The position numbers were made by a program, and so were the translations under genes. 12,583 nucleotides of DNA from Mesorhizobium sp. (GTDB taxonomy: Bacteria; Pseudomonadota; Alphaproteobacteria; Rhizobiales; Rhizobiaceae). Location: contig JAUYMV010000008.1 in assembly GCA_030698645.1 (NCBI GenBank), positions 1 to 12,583 of the forward strand, given 5' to 3'. The notes under the pieces are model-generated. The model had not been told where the DNA came from. It worked only from the letters and a program-made list of their open reading frames with translations, and did no database searches. Of the stretch, positions 1 through 6,135 are shown in pieces (position 1 is the stretch's first letter; each line of letters starts with the position of its first letter).

Positions 1-1
1 C

Positions 2-709
2 GATGTCAAGTTCTCGACCGCCGCCGACATGCCCTTCAACCGCATGAAGGTGCGGCTGAAGCAGGAGATCGTCACGATGGGGGTCGGCAGCATCGATCCC
101 GTCGGCGGCGCCGGGGCCTATGTCGAGGCGGCAGACTGGAACGCGCTTCTCGCCGATCCGGAAACGATCCTCGTCGACACGCGCAACGACTACGAGGTGG
201 CGATCGGAACGTTCAAGGGCGCGGTCAACCCGCACACCAAGAGCTTTCGCGAATTTCCCGCCTGGGTCGAAGCGCATCGCGCCGATCTCGAAGGCCGCAA
301 GGTCGCGATGTTCTGCACCGGCGGCATCCGCTGCGAGAAGGCGACCGCCTATGTGCGCTCGCTCGGCCTCGACGAGGTCTACCATCTCAAGGGCGGCATC
401 CTGAAATATCTCGAGGACGTGCCGGCCGAGGAAAGCCTCTGGGAAGGCGAGTGCTTCGTGTTCGACGAGCGCGTCTCGGTGGCGCACGGGCTGGAGGAGG
501 GCAAGGCGGAGCTGTGCCGCGGCTGCCGGCATCCGCTGACGCCCGAGGACCGCGCCTCGCCAAAGTTCGAGCACGGCATCTGCTGCCCGCACTGCTTCGA
601 TACGCGCAGCGACGAAGACCGTGCGCGCTATGCCGAACGCCACCGGCAGGTCGCGCTCGCCGCCGAACGCGGCGCGGTGCATATCGGCCAGCCGCACGAT
701 CCCGACTGA
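2..709 (+). CDS. trhO: tRNA uridine(34) hydroxylase TrhO, rhodanese family (5'-truncated by window edge)
   Basis: TrhO (YceA family) makes 5-hydroxyuridine at tRNA position 34 in the cytoplasm using oxygen (family knowledge). The frame is open from base 2 with no start in keeping with the family. The first visible residues read DVKFSTAAD, so the N-terminal ferredoxin-like domain lies outside the window. Counting from the ATG at 29, a [10 protein letters not shown] linker is followed by a rhodanese domain (about residues 27-130). The active-site loop is CTGGIRC, with Cys96 and Cys102. A Cys-rich tail (about 160-190: CRGC ... CCPHC) looks like the zinc-ribbon-like end seen in this family. About 235 residues are visible against roughly 300 expected. 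The stop is TGA at 707-709. The match over the whole visible part is good; the exact substrate is inferred from the family. Confidence 0.88.
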   Translation, partial: DVKFSTAADMPFNRMKVRLKQEIVTMGVGSIDPVGGAGAYVEAADWNALLADPETILVDTRNDYEVAIGTFKGAVNPHTKSFREFPAWVEAHRADLEGRKVAMFCTGGIRCEKATAYVRSLGLDEVYHLKGGILKYLEDVPAEESLWEGECFVFDERVSVAHGLEEGKAELCRGCRHPLTPEDRASPKFEHGICCPHCFDTRSDEDRARYAERHRQVALAAERGAVHIGQPHDPD

Positions 710-774
710 GCGGCGGCCGCCGCGGCGATCGCCGTCATTGTAATGCCACCGAAACTGCCTACCTCATGGGCGGC

Positions 775-791
775 GGACGCGGGGTGCGTCC
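775..791 (+). other. Small hairpin between trhO and the DUF533 gene
   Basis: GGACGC (775-780) and GCGTCC (786-791) form a perfect 6-bp stem around GGGGT. No T-run follows, so it is not a convincing intrinsic terminator. It ends about 20 nt before the next ribosome binding site and may be a leader structure. The rest of the 110-nt gap shows no clear promoter. Confidence 0.35.
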
Positions 792-819
792 CTTGCGGCC
801 CGGCAATTCAGGAGGACAC

Positions 820-1605
820 ATGTTCGATCCCAAGAAACTGCTCGACGATCTTCTCGGCTCCAATGTCCCCGGCACGCAGGGCACGCTGCGCGACAAGGCC
901 GGCCAGGTTACCCAGCTCGCCAAGGACAATCCGATCGCGACCGGCACGATCCTCGCCGTGCTGCTCGGCACCGGCTCCGGCCGCGCCATCACCGGCACCG
1001 CGCTGAGGGCCGGTGGCCTGGCGGCGATCGCCGGCCTCGCCTACAAGGCCTACCAGAACTACCAGAACGGCGGCCAGCCGGTCGAGGCGGGCGCCCCGCA
1101 GTCCGACCAGCCCGAACTTCTGCCGCCGCCCCCCGACACTCCGTTCGATCCGGCGCAAGCGCCGCAGGGCGAGAGTGAATTTGCCCTGACGCTGGTGCGC
1201 GCGATGATCTCCGCCGCACGCGCGGACGGTCACATCGACGAGGAGGAGCGCGCCCGCATCGGCGATCGGCTGAGCCTCGCGGGGATCGCTTCGGAGGAGG
1301 GGGCCTTCCTCGCCGCCGAACTGGCACAGCCGGTCGACATCGACCAGCTCGTGGCGTCGGCGCAGACCGACGCGCAGAGGGTCGAGCTCTACACGGCGTC
1401 GCGGCTGGCGATCGAGCCGGAAAGCCGCGCCGAGCGCGGCTATCTCGACATGCTGGCCGGCCGCCTGAAGCTGCCGGATGCGCTGGTCGACCATGTCGAG
1501 GCGACGGTCGCGGCGGCGAAGGCCGAAGCGCCGGCTGCCTCGAACGCTCCTTCGGCGACCAGCGTGCCCTCGGCCGGCGGCGCCGCGAAGACCAGCCCCT
1601 GGTAG
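820..1605 (+). CDS. DUF533 / TerB-like tellurite-resistance-type inner membrane protein (YebE-like)
   Basis: A 261-aa protein. The start is ATG 820, chosen because a strong AGGAGGA (810-816) lies just upstream and the N-terminus MFDPKKLLDDLLG is typical of the family; the frame stays open further upstream without signals. The region around residues 40-80 is Gly/Ala-rich and hydrophobic (ILAVLLG, then GGLAAIAGLAYKAYQNY) and probably associates with the membrane. A Pro-rich linker (about 98-118) leads to a helical C-terminal domain with the TerB-like acidic motif AARADGHIDEEERARI (132-147). The tail from about 232 is low-complexity Ala/Ser/Pro. DUF533 proteins are widespread and functionally undefined; a link to tellurite resistance is by fold only. 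The gene probably has its own transcription unit, ending before the intergenic sRNA region. Family assignment is fairly sure; role unknown. Confidence 0.8.
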   Translation: MFDPKKLLDDLLGSNVPGTQGTLRDKAGQVTQLAKDNPIATGTILAVLLGTGSGRAITGTALRAGGLAAIAGLAYKAYQNYQNGGQPVEAGAPQSDQPELLPPPPDTPFDPAQAPQGESEFALTLVRAMISAARADGHIDEEERARIGDRLSLAGIASEEGAFLAAELAQPVDIDQLVASAQTDAQRVELYTASRLAIEPESRAERGYLDMLAGRLKLPDALVDHVEATVAAAKAEAPAASNAPSATSVPSAGGAAKTSPW

Positions 1606-1643
1606 CGACCGCGCGGTCGGCCGGACTGCGCCGCCCGCGGGAG

Positions 1644-1658
1644 TTAACCATTCGTTAA
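1644..1658 (+). promoter_or_regulatory. CtrA-type binding box, TTAA-N7-TTAA
   Basis: TTAA (1644-1647) and TTAA (1655-1658) are separated by exactly 7 nt, a full match to the alphaproteobacterial CtrA consensus, inside the imperfect palindrome GTTAACCATTCGTTAAC. It lies about 32 nt upstream of the probable 5' end of the hairpin RNA at about 1683, the position where CtrA-activated promoters carry their box. A weak -10-like AATCTT is at 1671-1676. Similar GTTAAC repeats are common in rhizobial intergenic DNA, so binding is inferred. Confidence 0.5.
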
Positions 1659-1682
1659 CGAAGCTGGCGCAATCTTCGCGAA

Positions 1683-1747
1683 TTCGGGTCAGCTACTCCT
1701 CCCAAGCTCGATCCAGACTAGGGCGACCGCCAATGGTCGCCCTTTTT
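1683..1747 (+). ncRNA. Candidate cuckoo-type (anti-Shine-Dalgarno CUCCUCCC) small RNA
   Basis: Hairpin 1 spans 1686-1714. GGGTC-AGCT (1686-1694) pairs with AGCT (1705-1708) and GATCC (1710-1714), with one bulged C at 1709 and one G-U pair. The 10-nt loop ACTCCTCCCA (1695-1704) exposes CTCCTCCC (1696-1703), complementary to Shine-Dalgarno sequences. Hairpin 2 is the intrinsic terminator 6 nt later. Two short hairpins with CCUCCUCCC-like loop sequence are the hallmark of the alphaproteobacterial cuckoo family, which includes alpha-r14 and the CcsR RNAs of Rhodobacter (established knowledge). The 5' end near 1683 is inferred from the CtrA box and hairpin position. No small ORF with a ribosome binding site is visible here. 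Structure is seen directly; family and expression are inferred. Confidence 0.6.
1721..1747 (+). terminator. Rho-independent terminator
   Basis: GGGCGACC (1721-1728), loop GCCAAT, GGTCGCCC (1735-1742), then TTTTT (1743-1747): a perfect 8-bp GC-rich stem with a T5 run. It would end the candidate sRNA and any read-through from the DUF533 gene. Confidence 0.85.
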
Positions 1748-1826
1748 GTCAGACGGGCGGCGTGCCGCCGCCTTGCCTCTCCAGCCGCCATCTGCAATTT
1801 TCGCGCCTCGATCAGGAGGAGCACGC

Positions 1827-2582
1827 ATGGCCGACAGCCGCATCGCAATCGTCACCGGAGCGGGCAGCGGCATCGGCGCCGCCGTCGCCACAATTCTGCT
1901 CAGGCACGGCTGGAACGCGGTCTTCACCGGGCGCAGGCAGCAGAAGCTCGAGGAGGCGATCGCCGCGGCCGGCAAGACCGAGGGCAGGGCGCTCGCTATT
2001 GCCTGCGACGTGTCGAAACCCGACGAGGTCGATGCGCTCTTCGCCCGGACCAAGCAGGAATTCGGCCGGCTCGACCTGCTCTTCAACAATGCCGGCATGG
2101 GCTACAAGGGAACGCTGATCGACGAGATCCCGGTCGAGGTCTGGAACGACGTCGTCGCCGCCAACCTGACCGGCTCGTTCCTCTGCGCGCGCGCGGCCTT
2201 TGGCCAGATGCGGCGGCAGGAGCCGATCGGCGGGCGCATAATCAACAATGGCTCGATCTCGGCGCACGCGCCGCGCCCGGGCTCGGTGCCCTATACGACC
2301 ACCAAGCACGCCATCACGGGGCTGACCAAGACGCTGGCGCTCGACGGGCGGCCGTTCGACATCGCCTGCGGCCAGATCGACATCGGCAACGCGCTGACCG
2401 AGATGGCGATGCCGATGACCAGGGGCGTGCCGCAAGCCAATGGCGAGATCGCGATAGAGGCGACCATGGACCCGCAGCACGTCGCCGACGCGGTGCTGCA
2501 CATGGCGAGCCTGCCGCTGGCGACAAACGTGCTGTTCATGACCGTGATGGCGACGAAGATGCCGTTCGTCGGGAGAGGGTGA
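1827..2582 (+). CDS. SDR family oxidoreductase
   Basis: A 251-aa classical short-chain dehydrogenase, the usual family length. The start is ATG 1827, behind AGGAGGA (1814-1820). Visible motifs are the Rossmann glycine motif TGAGSGIG (10-17), NNAG (87-90), catalytic Ser143 (NGSIS) and Tyr156-x3-Lys160 (YTTTK). Basic residues after beta-2 (GRR, 35-37) suggest NADP(H) preference, which is inference. The C-terminus ends in MPFVGRG, a motif I associate with a subgroup of uncharacterised SDRs. Substrate unknown. A GNAT gene follows 8 nt downstream on the same strand, so the two are probably co-transcribed. The upstream sRNA terminator separates it from the DUF533 gene. Family is certain; substrate cannot be assigned. 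Confidence 0.88.
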   Translation: MADSRIAIVTGAGSGIGAAVATILLRHGWNAVFTGRRQQKLEEAIAAAGKTEGRALAIACDVSKPDEVDALFARTKQEFGRLDLLFNNAGMGYKGTLIDEIPVEVWNDVVAANLTGSFLCARAAFGQMRRQEPIGGRIINNGSISAHAPRPGSVPYTTTKHAITGLTKTLALDGRPFDIACGQIDIGNALTEMAMPMTRGVPQANGEIAIEATMDPQHVADAVLHMASLPLATNVLFMTVMATKMPFVGRG

Positions 2583-2590
2583 CACCAGCC

Positions 2591-3076
2591 ATGGCGACGC
2601 CGGACCCGAACGCGGACGAGGTGCGGATCTCGATCGAGCCGGCCAGCAGCGCGGACGCCAACTGGTGCCTGCGCCAGTACCAGGAGGAGCTTGCCCGCCG
2701 CTTCGACAATGGCTTCGATCCGAGCACGGGCAACAGCCTCGATCCGGCCGACGTGACGCCGCCCAGGGGCTGGTTCGTCGTCGCCAAGATGGGCGGGCGC
2801 GCCGTCGGGTGCGGGGCATTGAAACGGCTCGACGGGACGTCGGGCGAGATCAAGCGCGTGTGGGTCGCCGACGACGCGCGCGGCATGCGGCTGGCGAGCC
2901 GGATCATGGACAGGCTGGAAGAAATCTCCGCCGAGGCGGGTTTCGAAAAGGTGCTGCTCGACACCAACAGGGCGCTGACCGAGGCGCGCGCGATGTATCT
3001 CAAGCGCGGTTACGCCGAGATCGCGCCCTACAACGACAATCCCTACGCGCACCACTGGTTCGAGAAGCGGCTGTAG
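2591..3076 (+). CDS. GNAT family N-acetyltransferase
   Basis: A 161-aa single-domain GNAT, the usual length. Such enzymes transfer acetyl from acetyl-CoA to an amine. The acetyl-CoA pyrophosphate-binding region is IKRVWVADDARGMRLASRIM (87-106), a variant of the R/QxxGxG/A loop. The C-terminal motif A/B region includes YLKRGYAEI (136-144), and the protein ends PYNDNPYAHHWFEKRL, an ending shared by one subgroup of this family. The purine-rich GGGAGAGGG (2571-2579) at the SDR end can serve as ribosome binding site for ATG 2591. The gap to the SDR stop is 8 nt, so an operon is likely. It converges with the Kazal-protein gene, whose stop is 13 nt away. Substrate unknown. Confidence 0.85.
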   Translation: MATPDPNADEVRISIEPASSADANWCLRQYQEELARRFDNGFDPSTGNSLDPADVTPPRGWFVVAKMGGRAVGCGALKRLDGTSGEIKRVWVADDARGMRLASRIMDRLEEISAEAGFEKVLLDTNRALTEARAMYLKRGYAEIAPYNDNPYAHHWFEKRL

Positions 3077-3089
3077 CCGGCTCAGGGCG

Positions 3090-3404
3090 TCAGCACGCCC
3101 CGTCCCTGGCCTTCGCCGCGCCCGCCGCGCGGCGCTCGCAGTCATTGCCGTAGGTCTTGCCGTCGCAGCCGCACACCGGCAGGTATTCGCGGGTGCAGAA
3201 CTCGGGCTTCGCCGCGCAGGCGCCGCTTTGGTCGCCCGCGCCGCAGGAGACCGAGGCGGGATAGTCGCAGAACTGGTCGGCCGGGCAGGCAATCCCCGCG
3301 ATGCCGCCGCACATCCTGGCGGCCTCGTCGGCGGAACTTCCGGCCACGCCGAGACCCATGATCGCGGCAAGCGCCGCCGCCCTGGCAAAACGGAACGCGT
3401 TCAT
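3090..3404 (-). CDS. Secreted Kazal-type serine protease inhibitor domain protein
   Basis: A 104-aa protein with a Sec-type signal peptide (about residues 1-25: basic MNAFRFAR, then an Ala/Leu/Gly core). The start is ATG (3404-3402), because the signal peptide begins there and GGGAGG lies 8 nt upstream; an upstream in-frame extension would run antiparallel-frame through the aminotransferase gene. The mature part has ten Cys (32, 40, 46, 54, 63, 70, 78, 80, 89, 104), enough for five disulfides. The Kazal-like core is CTREYLPVCGCDGKTYGNDC (70-89), with its last Cys at 104. The preceding module (CGGIAGIACP ... CDYP) recurs in alphaproteobacterial Kazal proteins. Its ATG overlaps the aminotransferase stop as TGATG, so translation is coupled. 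Likely periplasmic or extracellular; the protease target is unknown and inhibition is inferred. Confidence 0.82.
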   Translation of the reverse strand: MNAFRFARAAALAAIMGLGVAGSSADEAARMCGGIAGIACPADQFCDYPASVSCGAGDQSGACAAKPEFCTREYLPVCGCDGKTYGNDCERRAAGAAKARDGAC

Positions 3405-4585
3405 CACTGCAATCCTCCCTTGCTCAGAAAGCCTTCCATCCGCTCCAGCGCGCGCAGGATGTTCTCTTCCGAATTGGCGTAGGAGAGCCGTACATAGCCT
3501 TCGCCGAGCACGCCGAAGTCCGGCCCGCCGATCAGCGCGACGCCGGCCTCGTCGAGCAGGGCGGTCGCCAGCTTCTTCGCCTTCCAACCGGTCTGCGACA
3601 CGTTCGGGAAGGCATAGAAGGCGCCCTTCGGCGTGATGCAGGAGACGCCCGGCAGGGCGTTCAGCCCCTCGACCACGACCTTCCTGCGCCGGTCGAAGGC
3701 GCGCATCATCTTCGCCACGTCATCCTGCGGGCCGTCGATGGCGGCGATGCCGGCATATTGCGAGGGGGCGTTGACGCAGGACCAGCAGTTGACCGCCAGC
3801 TTGCGCACCTTGTCGTAGAGCTGATCGGGCCAGATCGACCAACCCATGCGCCAGCCGGTCATCGCCCAGGTCTTCGACCAGCCGTTCAGCACGATCAGCC
3901 GGTCACGGATCTCCGGGAAGGTCAGGAGCGAGCAGTGGGTCTCGCCGTCATAGGTCATGACGTCGTAGATCTCGTCGGACAGTATGGCGACGTCGGGATG
4001 TGCGGCGAGGCCCTTCACCAGCTTCTCGATCTCGGCTTTCGGCGTGACGCCGCCGGTCGGGTTGGCCGGCGAGTTGAGGATCAGGAGGCGAGTCCTCGGC
4101 GTGATCAGCGCCAGCGTCTCCTCGGCGGAGAAGGCAAAGCCGTTCTCCTCGCGCACCGGAACCGGAATGGGCGTCGCGCCGGTGAACTCGATCATCGAGC
4201 GATAGATCGGGAAACCGGGGTCCGGATACATGATCTCGGCGCCCGGCTCGCCGAACATGACGATCGCCGCATACATGGTCGGCTTGCCGCCGGGCAGGAT
4301 CATGACGTTCTCGGGCGACACCTCGATGCCGGTCGTGGTCAGCGTGCGGCGCGCCACCGCCTCGCGCGTCGCCAGCAGGCCGGTCGCCGGCGTATAGCCG
4401 TGATGGCCGTCGCGCAGCGCCTTGATCGCCGCCTCGACGATGTGGTCCGGAGTGCGGAAATCCGGCTGGCCGATGCCGAGGTTGATGATGTCCTTGCCTT
4501 GTGCCGCGAGCGCGGTCGCCCGGGCGAGCACGGCGAAGGCGTTTTCCTCGCCGATGCGGTCGAAGGCGGAGATGGTGTGGAGCAT
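3404..4585 (-). CDS. PLP-dependent class I/II aminotransferase (aspartate aminotransferase fold)
   Basis: A 393-aa fold-type I aminotransferase of normal length, cytoplasmic. Visible PLP residues are the phosphate-site GGKP (99-102), Asn175 (NSPANPTGG), Asp204 and Tyr207 (SDEIY), and the Schiff-base Lys238 in SKTWAMTGWRMGW. The N-terminal INLGIGQPDF is the usual substrate-side motif, and a C-terminal YVRLSYA carries the carboxylate-binding Arg. The family acts on aspartate, aromatic or related amino acids; the specific substrate cannot be read. The start is ATG (4585-4583), with AGGA about 8 nt upstream, and that ribosome binding site overlaps the stop codon of the broken vapC. The 8-nt gap suggests transcription from the vapBC promoter. 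Downstream it is coupled to the Kazal gene through TGATG. Confidence 0.92.
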   Translation of the reverse strand: MLHTISAFDRIGEENAFAVLARATALAAQGKDIINLGIGQPDFRTPDHIVEAAIKALRDGHHGYTPATGLLATREAVARRTLTTTGIEVSPENVMILPGGKPTMYAAIVMFGEPGAEIMYPDPGFPIYRSMIEFTGATPIPVPVREENGFAFSAEETLALITPRTRLLILNSPANPTGGVTPKAEIEKLVKGLAAHPDVAILSDEIYDVMTYDGETHCSLLTFPEIRDRLIVLNGWSKTWAMTGWRMGWSIWPDQLYDKVRKLAVNCWSCVNAPSQYAGIAAIDGPQDDVAKMMRAFDRRRKVVVEGLNALPGVSCITPKGAFYAFPNVSQTGWKAKKLATALLDEAGVALIGGPDFGVLGEGYVRLSYANSEENILRALERMEGFLSKGGLQ

Positions 4586-4593
4586 GGGAAATC

Positions 4594-4987
4594 CTAAGTG
4601 AGGGCCGATGTCAGGTCGGTGTGTCGGTAATCGTTGCCAGTGTAGAGCAGCGGCAAGTCCCGCTGCTTGGCAATTGCATATGACATGCAGTCACCGAAAT
4701 TGAGCTGTGCGCGATGGCCCGATCCCTTACCAAATCGCCGGGCCGCTTCGACTGCCACATAAGCGTGGTCGGGCTCGAGGGCCACGAGATTGACGGTCCG
4801 GTACTCGATCAGAGCGCCGATCCAGATTTTTTCGGTCATTGCCCAGCTTCGTCAGCAGGGCGAATTCAATGTACGCCGAGACGGGCAGCGGTGCGGCGTC
4901 TTCCGAGAGTAGGCGCTCGACGCATCTGTCGGACTCAGGCTCCTCCAGGAACGTGCAAACCAGAGCGGACGTATCGACCACGATCAT
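4594..4987 (-). pseudogene. vapC: VapC-type PIN-domain toxin, frameshifted at an A6 run
   Basis: The first part (ATG 4987-4985) reads MIVVDTSALV ... EFALLTKLGNDRK, then leaves frame at six A's (T6 on the plus strand, 4827-4832). The remainder continues one base over as IWIGALIEY ... LNFGDCMSYA ... LLYTGNDYRHTD, stopping at TAG 4596-4594. Removing one A gives a single 130-aa protein, the normal VapC length, with the PIN acidic residues Asp5, Glu41, Asp99 and Asp119 all present. VapC toxins are Mg-dependent RNases. The start overlaps the vapB stop by ATGA, a classic toxin-antitoxin arrangement. As read, the product is truncated before the third and fourth acidic residues and should be inactive. 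Sequencing error or slippage-based rescue cannot be excluded. The stretch is less GC-rich than its surroundings (33 of 60 bases in 4621-4680), which hints at transfer. Confidence 0.85.
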
Positions 4988-5304
4988 TTCCGATCATCGT
5001 CCGTGGCCCGACTCGACCGGACCTCGTCCAGGTAGGCGTAAAGTGAGCTTACTTCCTCTTCTACCTCCGCCCATGTCAGCTTCGGATCGGGCGGCGGGTA
5101 TTTTCGGCGCAGTTCTCCAAGCCGGGCCATCCGGCGCTGAACCTCAGCTTCGGAAACCTTGCCGAATGGGGTTGGGGTTTCGGGCCGCTTCGCGTTTTCG
5201 TTCTCCGCCAGGCGACGTACCACCGCGCTTGGACCCTCGCCGGTTCGCCGTCCGATCTTGCGGATCAGTTCCTCGGTTTCCTTGTTCCGAATAGTGATGG
5301 CCAC
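4984..5304 (-). CDS. vapB: VapB-type antitoxin (PSK / Rv0623-like transcription factor family)
   Basis: A 106-aa protein, intact. The start is GTG (5304-5302), with GGAGG 8 nt upstream; this gives the family N-terminus AITIRNKETEELIRKIGRRTGEGPSAVVRRL (residues 2-32), which is the PSK_trans_fac-type DNA-binding segment. The C-terminal half (about 50-100) is charged and helical and should wrap the toxin (family knowledge). Its stop overlaps the vapC start (ATGA). The length is somewhat above the 80-90 aa typical of the family, owing to an extended acidic tail ending TDDDRK. Antitoxins of this type repress their own promoter; a sigma70-like promoter with an internal palindrome lies just upstream. 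It remains open although its toxin is frameshifted. Confidence 0.85.
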   Translation of the reverse strand: MAITIRNKETEELIRKIGRRTGEGPSAVVRRLAENENAKRPETPTPFGKVSEAEVQRRMARLGELRRKYPPPDPKLTWAEVEEEVSSLYAYLDEVRSSRATDDDRK

Positions 5305-5356
5305 TGGCCCAATCCTCCGGCTCAGAACGCGCATAAATAGGTCTGAACCTCCCCGA

Positions 5357-5385
5357 AGCATAGGCTGACGGGCTTCCCGTTTCAA
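5357..5385 (-). promoter_or_regulatory. Probable vapBC promoter with embedded palindromic operator
   Basis: On the minus strand, TTGAAA (5385-5380) and TATGCT (5362-5357) are separated by exactly 17 nt, a good sigma70-type promoter pointing into vapB. The spacer holds the palindrome CGGGAAGCCCG (5379-5369), and GAAGC/GCTTC arms (5355-5359, 5372-5376) form a second dyad overlapping the -10. A dyad between -35 and -10 suits autorepression by VapB or VapBC; that function is inferred. Confidence 0.6.
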
Positions 5386-5400
5386 GAAGTTGGACCGCAC

Positions 5401-6084
5401 GTGACAGACCTCTCCCAGTGGACACCCCGTCCGAGACCCGAGCGCAAGGTGCTGGAAGGCCGCTATGTCCGGCTCGAACCGCTGAGCGCGGCGAAGCATG
5501 GCGACGGGCTGTTTGCAGCAGCGACCATCGGCAACGCGGACGAGCGGTTCCGCTGGCTTGGCGAGACGACGCCACTGTCGCGCGCGGAGTTCCAGCCCTG
5601 GCTCGAGAAAGCCGAAGCGAGCGAGGATCCGCTCTACTTCGTCTGCATCGATATCGCGACAGGCAAGGTCGCCGGGCGACAGACATTCCTGCGCATCGAT
5701 CCTGCCAACGGTGTGATCGAGATTGGCCATATTCACTGGGGCCCGCTGATGCAGCGCAAGCCGGCGGCGACGGAAGCCCATTTCCTGTTCATGCGGCATA
5801 TCTTCGACGACCTCGGTTATCGCCGCTGGGAATGGAAATGCAACAACCGCAACGAACCTTCCAAGCGCGCGGCGCTTCGGTTCGGGTTTACGCCCGAAGG
5901 CGTCTTTCGCCAGGCCATGGTGATCAAGGGCGAGAACCGCGACACCGCCTGGTATTCCATCATCGACGGCGAATGGCCGGCGCTGAAGGCGGCGTACGAG
6001 GCCTGGCTCGACCCGTCGAATTTCGACGCGGACGGAAAGCAGAAGCGGCGGCTCGAGGAGTTCCGGTCGCAGGCGGTGGAATAG
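5401..6084 (+). CDS. GNAT family acetyltransferase, RimJ/RimL-like (Acetyltransf_3 type)
   Basis: A 227-aa protein. The start is GTG 5401, since no ATG lies near the conserved N-terminus and LEGRYVRLEPL (18-28) is the typical beta-1 of this family; the ribosome binding site is weak (AAGAAG, 5384-5389). The GNAT fold is recognised from FVCIDIATGKVAGRQTFLRI, then IEIGHIHWGP, a helix TEAHFLFMRHIFDDLGYRRWEWKC, and NNRNEPSKRAALRFGFTPEGVFRQ, which is the motif B region of RimJ/RimL-like enzymes. It transfers acetyl from acetyl-CoA to a protein N-terminus or small amine; the substrate is unknown. It is divergent from vapB across 96 bp. A CDF exporter gene follows after 51 nt. Confidence 0.87.
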   Translation: MTDLSQWTPRPRPERKVLEGRYVRLEPLSAAKHGDGLFAAATIGNADERFRWLGETTPLSRAEFQPWLEKAEASEDPLYFVCIDIATGKVAGRQTFLRIDPANGVIEIGHIHWGPLMQRKPAATEAHFLFMRHIFDDLGYRRWEWKCNNRNEPSKRAALRFGFTPEGVFRQAMVIKGENRDTAWYSIIDGEWPALKAAYEAWLDPSNFDADGKQKRRLEEFRSQAVE

Positions 6085-6112
6085 CATTACGTCGGCCTGC
6101 CGGTGTAGAGCC

Positions 6113-6128
6113 TCTCCGCTGACGGAGA
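6113..6128 (+). promoter_or_regulatory. Hairpin covering the ribosome binding site of the CDF exporter gene
   Basis: TCTCCG (6113-6118) and CGGAGA (6123-6128) make a 6-bp perfect stem with a CTGA tetraloop. The 3' arm contains the GGAG (6124-6127) that serves ATG 6136. The structure could mask translation initiation, or be chance in GC-rich DNA. No T-run follows, so it is not a terminator. Confidence 0.4.
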
Positions 6129-6135
6129 ACGGCCC

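Noticed and set aside
775..791. Intrinsic terminator for trhO
   Set aside because: The hairpin has no following T-run and sits close to the next ribosome binding site, so it is listed only as a hairpin.
451..819. Upstream open extension of the DUF533 protein into trhO
   Set aside because: The extension overlaps a clear TrhO coding frame, and the ribosome binding site plus family N-terminus place the start at 820.
1478..2590. Upstream open extension of the first GNAT protein
   Set aside because: It reads Arg-rich through the SDR gene in another frame. The GNAT fold starts after the ATG at 2591.
3758..4597. 279-codon plus-strand frame antisense to the aminotransferase
   Set aside because: The opposite strand carries all catalytic motifs of an aminotransferase. 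The plus-strand product is low-complexity Arg/Gly/Asp with no motif or convincing ribosome binding site.
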